Source: JAIOSF01 sp963677755 (GTDB lineage: Bacteria; Campylobacterota; Campylobacteria; Campylobacterales; Arcobacteraceae). From it: a stretch of DNA of 64,000 nucleotides. The stretch is from contig OY782506.1 of assembly GCA_963677755.1 (NCBI GenBank), positions 1,054,001-1,118,000 of the forward strand. The letters are read 5' to 3'. The notes beneath the pieces are model-generated. The model ran no database searches. It saw only the letters and a list, made by a program, of their open reading frames with translations, and had not been told where the DNA came from. Positions 16,843-25,744 of the stretch are shown piece after piece (the first letter of the stretch is position 1; the number at the start of each line of letters is the position of its first letter). Position numbers and translations under genes: made by a program.

Positions 16843-18674
16843 TTATAACTCCATGTGATTACTACTTTTACACCCTTAGTAGTCTCTTTTTGGATTGTCC
16901 CTTTGAGTTGTTTTGTTGCTAGTGTGTCTATAAGTGTTGAACCTAGATTTGCTTTAGTATTAGTGGTATCATACCCTTTCCCATCATCTACTACACTTAA
17001 GATATAGTTATCAGATTGTTTTAGTAGTTTTATCTCTATATTCCCACTATCTTGCTTAAAAGCGTATTTTAATGAGTTAGTTACAAGTTCATTTACTATA
17101 AGTCCACAATAGATTGCATCTTGAGTTTTTATAGTGGTTTGTATATCAAAGTTTATCTTGATATTTTCATTTTCAAAACCACTTTTAAGTTCATCTATAA
17201 GGTTTTGGAAATATATATTTGCATTGATGGTATAAAGGTGATTTGGCTTATAGAGTAGCTCATGCAATTTACTCATAGCATTAATTCTATTGTGTGTGGT
17301 TTGAAATATTTTTTTGGTATCTTTATTTTCTATCTCATTTGTTTGAAGACGAATAAGAGAGATGATAGTTTGCATATTGTTTTTAACCCTATGGTTGAGT
17401 TCTTTTAGAAGTAAATTTTTCTCTTCAAGGGTTTGTGTTAACTCTTTTGTTTTTTCTTTGACTTGATATTCTAATCTTTGTTTTTCTAGCTGTTGATTTA
17501 AAATAAGTTCCATATTTGCTTCGTTTTTTTTCTCTTCTAATTGTTTTATTTTATCTGCAAGTGCCACAGAAAATACTAATGCCTCAAAAACTAATGCCAC
17601 CTCTACAAAATATCTAAAATCATCAAATATATCAATAAATCCAATACTAGAAAAATACATAAATAAAGAAGCAATAGCAAACATCAACCAACCAAAAAGT
17701 ACAAAATAAGCTTGTCTATTTCTTTTTATACTAGCATATAGGGTTAACATGATTAAAAAAACTAACAAAATTATGGAAAAAATATTTCTATAGGGTGAAA
17801 ATTTATCTGTTATAAAAAAGATAGAGAGTAAAAAAGGTAACGCTATAAGATAGATATTTAAGATTTTGTTATACATTGGGTACTGTTTTGTTTTGATAAA
17901 AGACTTTACTAGTAATGCAAAAGCAACTAATGGAAAAGCCACTACTAAAGATGCCATAGAGATTAAAAATATAGAGATGTTTTGGCTAAATAAGTATATA
18001 TTTCCAAACCCTGTATAAACTAACTGATGTAAAATTGCCCCAAACATATAAGTGACATAATACAAATAGCTTTTATCTTTTGTAAAAAAATATATACAAA
18101 GATTGTAAAATGCAAGTATCAACATAGAGCTAAAAAACATAGCAAGTATCATATTGTGATTTTGTGACTCTTTTTGAAACAACTCTTTGTCCCAAAGGTT
18201 GAGTTTCACTATCAACGATGTGATATGTGAAGATGCTTTTATATAGTATGTTTTTGTTTGATTTGGTTGAAGTGTTGTCTTAAAAATAGGATTTACACTT
18301 TCCCTTTGGAAGTTTAATTGAAAAAGTCCATCTTTAAATATGGTATTTTCATTATAAAATTCGATATGAGTTGTGAGGGGATTATTGTACTCAATAGTTT
18401 TAGATATAGTTGTATCACTATTGTTTTTGAGTGTAAATTTTATCCATACTGTAAACTTAGGAGAGTATCCATAGCTTAAGCTTTTTAAATCATTTTTTAC
18501 AAAAGTTTGTTTTTGTATCTCATTAAATGGGAGTTTTTGAGTATGGTCGATAAAGATTTTACTCTTACTTAAAATCTCTTTGTAAAAGGTGCTATTATCT
18601 ATACTAATTGTCTCATTTGAAAATAATAAACTAGTAAAGAAAAAGAGTACAAAAATAGGCTTCATAAAGTTCAT
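16839..18674 (-). CDS. 7TM-DISM sensor histidine kinase
   Basis: About 611 residues. A signal peptide (MKPIFVLFFFTSLLFS) is followed by a periplasmic 7TMR-DISMED2 beta domain to about residue 165, which often binds carbohydrate-like ligands. Seven membrane helices run from about 172 to 375, then a coiled coil to about 422. The phosphorylation histidine is near H428 in ELNHRVKNNMQ, of the HisKA_2 type. The ATPase domain has NELVTNSLKYAF and DDGKGYD. I use the ATG at 18674; a frame-open TTG at 18689 lies inside the -10 element and cannot be the start on that transcript. ATG 18665 is also possible. Confidence 0.88.
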   Translation of the reverse strand: MNFMKPIFVLFFFTSLLFSNETISIDNSTFYKEILSKSKIFIDHTQKLPFNEIQKQTFVKNDLKSLSYGYSPKFTVWIKFTLKNNSDTTISKTIEYNNPLTTHIEFYNENTIFKDGLFQLNFQRESVNPIFKTTLQPNQTKTYYIKASSHITSLIVKLNLWDKELFQKESQNHNMILAMFFSSMLILAFYNLCIYFFTKDKSYLYYVTYMFGAILHQLVYTGFGNIYLFSQNISIFLISMASLVVAFPLVAFALLVKSFIKTKQYPMYNKILNIYLIALPFLLSIFFITDKFSPYRNIFSIILLVFLIMLTLYASIKRNRQAYFVLFGWLMFAIASLFMYFSSIGFIDIFDDFRYFVEVALVFEALVFSVALADKIKQLEEKKNEANMELILNQQLEKQRLEYQVKEKTKELTQTLEEKNLLLKELNHRVKNNMQTIISLIRLQTNEIENKDTKKIFQTTHNRINAMSKLHELLYKPNHLYTINANIYFQNLIDELKSGFENENIKINFDIQTTIKTQDAIYCGLIVNELVTNSLKYAFKQDSGNIEIKLLKQSDNYILSVVDDGKGYDTTNTKANLGSTLIDTLATKQLKGTIQKETTKGVKVVITWSYK

Positions 18675-18679
18675 AAGAT

Positions 18680-18712
18680 ATTTTACCAAAAACTTGTCAC
18701 ATCTGCGTCACA
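18680..18712 (-). promoter_or_regulatory. Response-regulator box and promoter of the kinase/regulator operon
   Basis: On the minus strand: TGTGAC (18712-18707), GCAGA, TGTGAC (18701-18696), ten bases AAGTTTTTGG, then the -10 TAAAAT (18685-18680). Transcription would start near 18673, at or next to the ATG codons, so the mRNA is leaderless or nearly so. The arrangement implies autoregulation. Confidence 0.7.
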
Positions 18713-18763
18713 GTTTTAAGAAGTTTTAAAATTCAGTATAAGCAGATATAAACAATATAAATA

Positions 18764-18769
18764 TATAAT
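18764..18769 (+). promoter_or_regulatory. -10 element of the 18796 gene
   Basis: TATAAT lies 26 bases before the start codon, divergent from the kinase promoter. The regulator box at 18696-18712 is about 52 bases upstream and could act on both. Confidence 0.45.
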
Positions 18770-18795
18770 ATCAAATTAAATTTGAGTAAAGGGAT

Positions 18796-19005
18796 ATGAT
18801 GTTTAATACATATTGGACTTTGGGTGATGAAGGTTACTACAGAGTTAATGATGGAAAACTATTGTATGCACCAGCGAATAATATTGATTACTCTGTTGAT
18901 GAGGATTTGGAGATGGAAGTAGATATTGTAACACCAAGTCAATTAGAAGAGATAAATAGAATACTAGGAACTCATTATACTATAGATGAGATCAACTCTT
19001 TGTAA
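18796..19005 (+). CDS. Small acidic hypothetical protein
   Basis: 69 residues, not recognised. It starts at ATG after AAAGGGATATG. The sequence is acidic, with an aromatic N-terminal half (TYWTLGDEGYYRVNDGKLLY) that suggests beta strands, and a C-terminal helix with TPSQLEEINRILGTHYTIDEI. It is divergently transcribed from the sensor kinase and followed by the DUF502 gene after 49 bases, so it may belong with either. No membrane span or export signal. Confidence 0.65.
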   Translation: MMFNTYWTLGDEGYYRVNDGKLLYAPANNIDYSVDEDLEMEVDIVTPSQLEEINRILGTHYTIDEINSL

Positions 19006-19054
19006 TTCAACTTTTTTTAGTTAGAATATCTTAATCAAAATAGGAAAAAACTCA

Positions 19055-19696
19055 ATGAAAAACAAAATATCTAATTTCTTTACAACCTCACTGCAAGGTT
19101 TCTTTTGGCTTATACCTGTAATCGCAATTGTGGTAGTGTTTATAATAGTTTTTGATAAACTATCTCAAATTAATAGTTCCATAGCAAGTTTTTTAGGTAT
19201 GAATGCAGATAAAAGTAGTGTTTTATTTGTACTTGTTGCATTTATTGGCGTTATTGTTTTATGTTATGTTGCTGGAAAGATATTGAATACCTTTTTAGGG
19301 GAGTGGGTTAATACACTTATACATAAAATACCATTTTATAAAAATATAGCAGAGTTTTTTGATCTTTTTAATTCAGCAAAATCAGGGGAACAAGATGTAC
19401 TTGTAGTTGCTGTAAAAGGGTTTGGAACAAATAGCTACAACATAGGACTAATGTACAATACAAATGAATCAATCATAAAAGGACACTATTCAGTAGTATT
19501 AAGTCATATGCCACTACAAGGGGGATTTATCTTTGAAGTAAGTGGAGATGAAATATATGTGATAAAAGAGGCTCAGTTTAATAATAACTTAGAATATCTA
19601 CTCACATCAGCTAGTCGTTCTATGGCAGATATTTTAAAAGTAGAACCAAGAGAGATAGAGTCTTTTAGTACACTTTTAGAGTATAAAAAGCTATGA
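19055..19696 (+). CDS. DUF502 family membrane protein
   Basis: 213 residues with two N-terminal membrane helices (about 13-35 and 53-77) followed by a soluble domain, the layout of DUF502 (PF04367). Conserved family features include IPFYKNIAEFFDLF after the second helix and the GYVVV-like segment, here SVVLSHMPLQGGFIFEV. The molecular role of the family is unknown to me. The start follows AGGAAAAAACTCA. It probably forms a short transcription unit with the preceding small gene. Confidence 0.85.
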   Translation: MKNKISNFFTTSLQGFFWLIPVIAIVVVFIIVFDKLSQINSSIASFLGMNADKSSVLFVLVAFIGVIVLCYVAGKILNTFLGEWVNTLIHKIPFYKNIAEFFDLFNSAKSGEQDVLVVAVKGFGTNSYNIGLMYNTNESIIKGHYSVVLSHMPLQGGFIFEVSGDEIYVIKEAQFNNNLEYLLTSASRSMADILKVEPREIESFSTLLEYKKL

Positions 19697-19760
19697 GGAT
19701 TTATAAAGAAGTGCTTTAACTCTTATTGTTCCCTTTATATGTTTTTTATTGAGATAGTAT

Positions 19761-19766
19761 TATAAT
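19761..19766 (+). promoter_or_regulatory. -10 element of the TRAP operon
   Basis: TATAAT is located 33 bases upstream of the substrate-binding protein start, which has AAAAGGAAATCA as ribosome binding site. Confidence 0.5.
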
Positions 19767-19799
19767 CTTTTTCTACAAAAAACTCTTAAAAGGAAATCA

Positions 19800-20870
19800 A
19801 TGAAAAAAATCACACAAATTTTTGTAATACTAGGGATTATATCTTTATTAATCTCACCTACATTTGCAGCAAAGAAAGTCAAATGGAAACTTGCAATGAC
19901 ATGGCCAAGTACTTTAACACCACTTTCTACACCACCACAAAAATTAGCACAACTAGTTAAAGAGATGAGTGGTGGAAAGTTTATCATACAAGTACATGGA
20001 AAAGAGAAACATAAAGCGGCTCTAGGTATTTTAGATATGGTAAAAAACAAGCAATATGAGATGGGACATACATCTTCATACTACTACAAGGGTAAAAGTA
20101 TGAGTACAGCACTTCTTACAACTACACCTTTTGGTATGAATAGTATGGAGCAATACTCTTGGTACTACTATGGTGGTGGTGAAGCTTTGACAAAAAAAAT
20201 ATATGACCCTTTTAAAATAGATTGTTATCCAGGTGGAACAACTGGAGTACAGATGGGTGGATGGTTTAGAAAAGAGATAAAATCACTTGAAGACCTTAAA
20301 GGTTTAAAAATGAGAATCCCAGGTATGGCAGGGGAAGTTTTTGCTAAGCTTGGCGTAAATGTGACAAATATCCCAGCAGGTGAACTCTATACAGCACTAG
20401 ATCGTGGAACTATTGATGCCTTAGAATGGGTAGGACCTGGTATGGATATTAAAATGGGATTTCATAAAGTAGCTCCTTACTATTATACAGGGTGGCATGA
20501 ACCAGCTTCTGAGATGCATTTTTTTGTAAACAAAAGAGCGTTCAAAAAACTACCTGATGAGTATAAAACTATGTTAAAAACAGCAATAAGAGCCGTAGCA
20601 GCTGATATGGGTTATGATAATTTTGATATGAATGTAAAAGCATGGGATAAGATGAAAAAAGAGTATCCAGATATTAAAGTTAAAACATTTCCAAAAGAGG
20701 TTTTAAAAGCTATGAAAAAATCAACAGATGAGGTTATGGATAGTTATGCTAAAAAAGATAAGTTATTTGATGAGGTGTACACTTCACAAATAAATTATAT
20801 GAAAAAAGCTAGAGAGTGGACAAAAATATCAGAATATGATTATATAGAAACTTCAGAGCAGGTGAAATAA
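19800..20870 (+). CDS. TRAP transporter substrate-binding protein, TakP-like
   Basis: 356 residues with a signal peptide cut near FAA (residue 24). This periplasmic DctP-family protein captures an organic anion for the TRAP permease encoded next. Motifs such as KMRIPGMAGEVFAKLG, IPAGELYTALDRGTIDALEWVGP and YYYTGWHEPASEMHF place it near TakP and related binders of 2-oxo acids, in which a conserved arginine (here R in KMRIPG) holds the carboxylate. The substrate is inferred only. First gene of a three- or four-gene operon. Confidence 0.9.
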   Translation: MKKITQIFVILGIISLLISPTFAAKKVKWKLAMTWPSTLTPLSTPPQKLAQLVKEMSGGKFIIQVHGKEKHKAALGILDMVKNKQYEMGHTSSYYYKGKSMSTALLTTTPFGMNSMEQYSWYYYGGGEALTKKIYDPFKIDCYPGGTTGVQMGGWFRKEIKSLEDLKGLKMRIPGMAGEVFAKLGVNVTNIPAGELYTALDRGTIDALEWVGPGMDIKMGFHKVAPYYYTGWHEPASEMHFFVNKRAFKKLPDEYKTMLKTAIRAVAADMGYDNFDMNVKAWDKMKKEYPDIKVKTFPKEVLKAMKKSTDEVMDSYAKKDKLFDEVYTSQINYMKKAREWTKISEYDYIETSEQVK

Positions 20871-20872
20871 AA

Positions 20873-21406
20873 TTGCATCACGATAAACCAAATATAGCTA
20901 GATTAAAAAGAGTTGAAAGTTTTTTCAACTCTTTTATAGATATTATTGGAAGGGTAATAGCTTTATTATTACTTCTTATGATATTTAATGTTTTGTTCGA
21001 TGTATTTATGAGATATACTTTTCATAATTCAACTGTTGGGATGCAAGAGTTAGAGTGGCATCTTTTCTCTATAGTGATCCTTTTTGGGATAGGGTATGCC
21101 CTAAAAGAAGAGGCGCATGTTAGAGTTGACTTTTTATATGATAACTTTTCTAAAAAAACAAAAGCGTATATAAATATTACTGGTACACTTCTATTTTTAA
21201 TCCCTTTATCTTTACTTATTATATTGGGTTCTTATGAATATGTAATGGATTCTTATAGTATAAATGAGATTAGTCCAGACCCAGGTGGATTAACCCATAG
21301 ATGGATAATAAAAGCTATGATACCTTTGGGATTTATCTTTTTAGTTTTTAGTGGAGTTGTTTATATCCTAAAAAATATAATTATTTTAAAAGAGCTTAAA
21401 AAATGA
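20873..21406 (+). CDS. TRAP transporter small permease (DctQ)
   Basis: 177 residues with four membrane helices, the DctQ pattern. It includes VFDVFMRYTFHNSTVGMQEL, a typical small-subunit motif, and RVDFLYD. It pairs with the large permease to drive sodium-coupled uptake. The start is TTG at 20873, three bases after the substrate-binding gene, with AGGTG as ribosome binding site. The downstream gene overlaps by ATGA. Confidence 0.9.
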   Translation: MHHDKPNIARLKRVESFFNSFIDIIGRVIALLLLLMIFNVLFDVFMRYTFHNSTVGMQELEWHLFSIVILFGIGYALKEEAHVRVDFLYDNFSKKTKAYINITGTLLFLIPLSLLIILGSYEYVMDSYSINEISPDPGGLTHRWIIKAMIPLGFIFLVFSGVVYILKNIIILKELKK

Positions 21407-22728
21407 TTGGTGTATATATGTTTTTTACAGCACTGCTACTTTTAGCAGTGGGTTATCCAGTTGCATTTAGCTTTGGTGCTATATCTATTATTTTTGGCTT
21501 TATAGCAGCTTTTTTTGAAGTTTTTCCAGATGGTGGAACTTTTTTAGAGGTGGGAGAAGAGTTTTTCTCTATGTTCTCTATGATGCCTTTTAGAATATTT
21601 TCAACAATGACAAATAAACTTCTAATGGCGATACCATTATTTGTTTTTATGGGTATAATTTTGGAAAAGTCTGGACTTGCTGCAAGACTTTTAGAATCTA
21701 TGGGGACATTGTTTGGTAAAGTGCGTGGTGGATTGGCTATTAGTACTATACTTGTGGGTTCACTACTTGCTGCATCAACAGGTGTTGTTGGAGCTTCAGT
21801 TGTAGCTATGGGAGTTATTAGTTTACCTGTGATGCTTAAATACGGGTATTGCAAAAAGCTTTCAACTGGAACTATTTGTGCAGCTGGTACTTTGGGACAG
21901 ATTATTCCACCATCTATTATTCTTATTATTTTAAGTGATGTATTTGGTCAAGCAGCTGGAGATATGTTTAAAGCGGCTATTATCCCTAGTGCTATTTTGG
22001 TTGGGTCTTATATTTTATATATTTTGATTATTACAAATATCAAAAAAGATTTAGCTCCTATCATAGAAGCTCCCATCTCAGATCATGCTATAAGAGATGC
22101 TATTTTTGCTATCATCCCACCTTTACTTCTTGTATTAGTAGTATTGGGTTCTATTTTTGCAGGTATTGCAACACCTACAGAATCTGCATCAGTAGGTTCT
22201 GTTGGGGCTATATTATTAGCTGTTATCTATAGAACCTTTAGTTGGAGACTTCTTGAAGATGCAGCACTTGAAACTGTAAAAGTAACAGCGATGGTTATAG
22301 CAATTCTTGTAGGTGCAACTGCATTTTCTATGGTGTTTGTTTATACAGGTGCTGATGCTATAGTAGAGGAGTTTATGTTAAGTCTACCTGGAGAGAAATG
22401 GGGATTTTTGATTTTATCTATGGTTGTTATTATGTTTCTTGGATTTTTTATAGATTTTTTTGAGATATCATATATTATAGTACCTATTTTAATACCTATA
22501 GCTGATACAATTGGTATTGACCCTATTTGGTTTGCAATACTTATCGCTATGAACCTTCAAACATCTTTTTTAACGCCACCTTTTGGATTTAGTTTATTTT
22601 ACCTAAAAGGTGTAGCTAAAAAAGTGAAAACAGTTGAGATTTATAAAGGGGTTATCCCTTTTATTTTGATACAAATTGCTGTATTGATCACTATTATAAT
22701 CTTTCCAGAAGTTTACGGTTTTGGTTAA
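21403..22728 (+). CDS. TRAP transporter large permease (DctM)
   Basis: 441 residues, strongly hydrophobic with about 12-13 segments, as expected for DctM, the ion-coupled translocation subunit. Conserved sequences include LLAASTGVVGASVVAMG, GTLGQIIPPSIILII and TPTESASVG. It overlaps the small subunit by ATGA and the following EamA gene by 8 bases, so all four proteins are likely made from one mRNA. Confidence 0.93.
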   Translation: MIGVYMFFTALLLLAVGYPVAFSFGAISIIFGFIAAFFEVFPDGGTFLEVGEEFFSMFSMMPFRIFSTMTNKLLMAIPLFVFMGIILEKSGLAARLLESMGTLFGKVRGGLAISTILVGSLLAASTGVVGASVVAMGVISLPVMLKYGYCKKLSTGTICAAGTLGQIIPPSIILIILSDVFGQAAGDMFKAAIIPSAILVGSYILYILIITNIKKDLAPIIEAPISDHAIRDAIFAIIPPLLLVLVVLGSIFAGIATPTESASVGSVGAILLAVIYRTFSWRLLEDAALETVKVTAMVIAILVGATAFSMVFVYTGADAIVEEFMLSLPGEKWGFLILSMVVIMFLGFFIDFFEISYIIVPILIPIADTIGIDPIWFAILIAMNLQTSFLTPPFGFSLFYLKGVAKKVKTVEIYKGVIPFILIQIAVLITIIIFPEVYGFG

Positions 22729-23620
22729 AACCTATAGCTTTTTAGTACTTTGTGTACTTTTTTGGTCTGGTAACTTTGTATTAGGAAGATTTGTCAAAGA
22801 TGATATAGAGCCTTTAGAATTGGCTTTTTTTAGATGGCTTTTTGTTTTGATTATAGTTTCTCCTATTTTATTAAAAAACTATTTGAAAATATATACAGTT
22901 GTGAAACAAAATTTTTGGATAGTTTTTCTTTTATCTATTTTGGGAATTAGTAGTTTTAATACCTTGCTGTATATTGGATTATCTATGACAACATCTACAA
23001 ATGCTTTGATCATCAACTCTAGTATCCCTATTTTGATATTAGTTTTATCCTTTTTTATACTCAATCAAAATATCACCATAAGTCAAACTATAGGAATCTT
23101 ACTCTCAACTTTTGGGGTACTATTTTTGATTTTGCAAGGTGAATTTAAAAATATTGTATATTTAGACTTTAATGAGGGGGATATTTGGGTTATTGTTTCA
23201 TCTTTAATTTGGGCTTTATATTCTGTGTTGATGAAGTTTAAACCAAAAGAGTTTAGTGATGTTGAGTTTTTTGCTGTAATTGTTTTCTTTGGTTTTATAG
23301 CCCTTTTACCTATCTATTTTTATCAAGGATATGAGTTATCACATGAGATAGAGTTATTGAGTGCAAACTATTTAGTTTTTATCTATGTGTCAGTATTTGC
23401 ATCTACTTTATCGTTTTATTTTTGGCACTATGGGATAGATAAAATAGGAGCTTCAAAAACAGGACAGTTTACACATCTGATGCCACTATTTGGAGCATTT
23501 TTAGCGTATATATTTTTAGGGGAAGTTTTAGAAATTTACCATATATTGGGGATGATATTTATTTTTATAGGGATATATCTATCTTCATTTTATAAAGCGA
23601 AAACAACTAAAAAAAACTAG
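22721..23620 (+). CDS. EamA family (DMT superfamily) transporter
   Basis: 299 residues with ten predicted membrane helices in two EamA repeats. The first starts with LFWSGNFVLGRFV and the second with GDIWVIVSSLIWALYSVLMK. Members export amino acids, nucleotides or other small metabolites; the substrate is not predictable here. It starts at TTG inside the end of dctM (8-base overlap), which suggests co-expression with the TRAP system. Its stop codon overlaps that of the convergent EI24 gene. Confidence 0.88.
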   Translation: MVKTYSFLVLCVLFWSGNFVLGRFVKDDIEPLELAFFRWLFVLIIVSPILLKNYLKIYTVVKQNFWIVFLLSILGISSFNTLLYIGLSMTTSTNALIINSSIPILILVLSFFILNQNITISQTIGILLSTFGVLFLILQGEFKNIVYLDFNEGDIWVIVSSLIWALYSVLMKFKPKEFSDVEFFAVIVFFGFIALLPIYFYQGYELSHEIELLSANYLVFIYVSVFASTLSFYFWHYGIDKIGASKTGQFTHLMPLFGAFLAYIFLGEVLEIYHILGMIFIFIGIYLSSFYKAKTTKKN

Positions 23621-23628
23621 TTGTTTTC
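23599..23628. terminator. Shared hairpin over two convergent stop codons
   Basis: GAAAACAACT (23599-23608) pairs perfectly with AGTTGTTTTC (23619-23628). Both genes end in the tetranucleotide CTAG at 23617-23620, giving TAG on each strand. The A-rich loop and T4 of the arm could support termination in either direction. Confidence 0.55.
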
Positions 23629-24411
23629 TATTTGTTCTAGCTTTTCTAATTTTGTAAAATAAACATGACCTAAATAGATGATATAAAATACAGAGATAAA
23701 AAAAGCTACAAATGGTATCAATGAGATAGTATATAAAAATATTGTACGAAGTCTCATACCACCCTTATCGTTATAATAAATTTGTACAAATTGTTCTTTT
23801 GAGGTGATAGTTGATCCTATATCAAAGTGAAGCATTTTGTGAAAGAAATAATAAAAAGGTAGATTGATAGCTATAATATTTACCAAAGGTATAAAATAAA
23901 AAGGGATTAATAGTATTAGTAATAATATCATCACAAGCGCTGTTTTGATAATCTTTCCAATCCCATCAATAATACTAAAATTTGACTCTATAGGAAGTGT
24001 TTCATAGTGTCTTTTATGGATAATAGCTAAAATTCTAGGGGTTAAAAAACCTATAATAATTAAAGATACAAAAATAGAGAGATACCCTATAGCAAAAAGT
24101 CCAATAGTATAGACCAAAAAGCTTACTATCCAAGATGTTACAGTATATTTTAGTAAAAAATCTAAGATACTATTTCCTGTATAACTTTCAGTTGTATGTG
24201 ATTCTATAACTTCACCATTTTCCACTTGTGTTTGGTGTTGTTCTATTTGTATTTGAGCATTTTCTAAGCTATCAAGCCCAAAACTTGCTGCTGAAAAAAA
24301 TACAATATACAACACTAACGCACTTCCAAGAAGTGGATAGAGTATCATTGTTAACATCTCTTTTGTGAGATAGTCCTCTACACTTTTATTAAATATTTTA
24401 AATTCGTTCAT
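23617..24411 (-). CDS. EI24 domain membrane protein
   Basis: 264 residues with several membrane helices, matching the EI24/CysZ-like family (PF07264). The N-terminus KSVEDYLTKEMLTMILYPLLGS, the segment FLTPRILAIIHKRHYE and IPFYFIPLVNIIAINLPFYYFFHKML are typical of the Campylobacterota members. CysZ proteins conduct sulfate in enterobacteria, but no sulfur genes lie here, so function is open. A hydrophilic loop at about 40-65 is unusually rich in Q, E and H. The nitroreductase gene lies 12 bases upstream, so they form an operon. Confidence 0.8.
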   Translation of the reverse strand: MNEFKIFNKSVEDYLTKEMLTMILYPLLGSALVLYIVFFSAASFGLDSLENAQIQIEQHQTQVENGEVIESHTTESYTGNSILDFLLKYTVTSWIVSFLVYTIGLFAIGYLSIFVSLIIIGFLTPRILAIIHKRHYETLPIESNFSIIDGIGKIIKTALVMILLLILLIPFYFIPLVNIIAINLPFYYFFHKMLHFDIGSTITSKEQFVQIYYNDKGGMRLRTIFLYTISLIPFVAFFISVFYIIYLGHVYFTKLEKLEQIENN

Positions 24412-24423
24412 TATTTATCTCTT

Positions 24424-25089
24424 TTATTGATGAAATGTTACAAAGTCATCTAGAGCGATTCTAGGTGTTCTGTAGCTATTTATTATAGCTTCTTTATCTT
24501 CATACCCTAAAGCCATACCACATAAAAGTATTTTATTATTTTCAATACCTAACTCTTTTTTTACTATATCAGGATATTGTGCAAGTGCTGCTTGTGTACA
24601 AGTACCAAGACCTAGTTGCGTAGCACTTAACATAATTGATTGTAAAAACATACCATAGTCTAAATAAGAACCTTTTTCTAAAAAATCATCAATAAAAAAG
24701 TATAAAACTATAGGTGCATCAAAAGCGGTGTAGTTTTTAAGCCATTGTCTAAATTGTTGCTCTTTATCTTCTCTTGTGATATTTAAAGTTTCATACATCA
24801 AAAGACCTGTCTCTTTTCTTCTACTTTTATAAGGTTCTTCCCATTTAAGTGGGTAATAGTTATAATCCATTCTTTGGGGCTCTTTATCTTTAAAAGCATC
24901 CATCAACTTGTTTTCTATAGCTCTTTTTTTATCTCCACTGACAACTGCTACACACCAAGGTTGCATATTGACTCCAGAAGGGGAGTGTTTTGCAGTTTCA
25001 AGTATAGTTTTTATCTTTTCTAATTCAACATCTTTTTTTAAAAAAGATCGTACTGATTTTCTTTGTTTTATTGCTTCAATTGTATTCAT
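24424..25089 (-). CDS. Nitroreductase family protein
   Basis: 221 residues, normal for the FMN-dependent nitroreductase family. The FMN-phosphate motif is at the N-terminus (KQRKSVRSFLKKDV), HSPSGVNMQPW follows, and GLGTCTQAALAQYPD and GMALGYEDKEA close the fold. These NAD(P)H-dependent enzymes reduce nitroaromatics, quinones or flavins; the natural substrate is unknown. It is first in an operon with the EI24 gene and divergent from dgkA. Confidence 0.9.
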   Translation of the reverse strand: MNTIEAIKQRKSVRSFLKKDVELEKIKTILETAKHSPSGVNMQPWCVAVVSGDKKRAIENKLMDAFKDKEPQRMDYNYYPLKWEEPYKSRRKETGLLMYETLNITREDKEQQFRQWLKNYTAFDAPIVLYFFIDDFLEKGSYLDYGMFLQSIMLSATQLGLGTCTQAALAQYPDIVKKELGIENNKILLCGMALGYEDKEAIINSYRTPRIALDDFVTFHQ

Positions 25090-25182
25090 AAGAATAATTA
25101 TATCCTAAATTCATTTTCATTTCATTTATATCTTATACAATCCAATTTTTAAAAATTATAACTATAAATAACAAGGTGAAAA

Positions 25183-25365
25183 ATGGATTTACTTTTATAT
25201 ATATTTACATTTATTGTTTTAGGTTTTATACTCAGTTTTACTACAACTATGAGTTTAGTACTTATTATTCCTACTCTTATAATTTTGTTTTATCTATTTT
25301 TTAAAGAGGATATAAATAAGATATGTTTTCAAAAGGATATAGATGAACAACAAACCGAAATATAA
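25183..25365 (+). CDS. Small membrane protein upstream of dgkA
   Basis: 60 residues made almost wholly of two hydrophobic segments (about 3-20 and 22-42) with a charged C-terminal tail. It begins at ATG after AAGGTGAAAA and overlaps dgkA by 23 bases. No family recognised. Co-translation with diacylglycerol kinase suggests a membrane-associated partner, which is inference. Confidence 0.6.
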   Translation: MDLLLYIFTFIVLGFILSFTTTMSLVLIIPTLIILFYLFFKEDINKICFQKDIDEQQTEI

Positions 25366-25693
25366 TTTATTTAAAAATACACAATATGCATTATCTGGAT
25401 TAAAACATATTTTAAAAACAGAGAACTCTTTTAAGTTAGAGTTATTTTTGGGTATATTTATATTTAGTGCTATTTATCTCGTGAATATAGCCTTAATGTA
25501 CAAACTCATTTTAGTTGTTACTGCTTGTTTGATTTTGATTGTAGAGTTACTTAATAGTGCTATAGAAAATGTAGTTGATTTGGTTACAAAAGATATTCAT
25601 CCTTTAGCAAAAACTGCAAAAGATATTGGTTCTACTGCAGTTATGTTTAGTATAATGCTTCATATTTTATGTTGGATTCTTATTTTAATATAA
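25343..25693 (+). CDS. dgkA: Diacylglycerol kinase
   Basis: 116 residues, the typical size of the small membrane-bound prokaryotic DgkA. Three membrane helices follow an amphipathic N-terminus. The catalytic signature ELLNSAIENVVDLV and the following HPLAKTAKDIGSTAV are intact. It phosphorylates diacylglycerol, released when membrane lipids donate head groups, back to phosphatidic acid. It overlaps the preceding small membrane gene by 23 bases. Confidence 0.93.
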   Translation: MNNKPKYNLFKNTQYALSGLKHILKTENSFKLELFLGIFIFSAIYLVNIALMYKLILVVTACLILIVELLNSAIENVVDLVTKDIHPLAKTAKDIGSTAVMFSIMLHILCWILILI

Positions 25694-25744
25694 GTGTTAA
25701 TATTTTTTTGTTAGTATAAGTAATTATTATATTAAAGGAATTTT

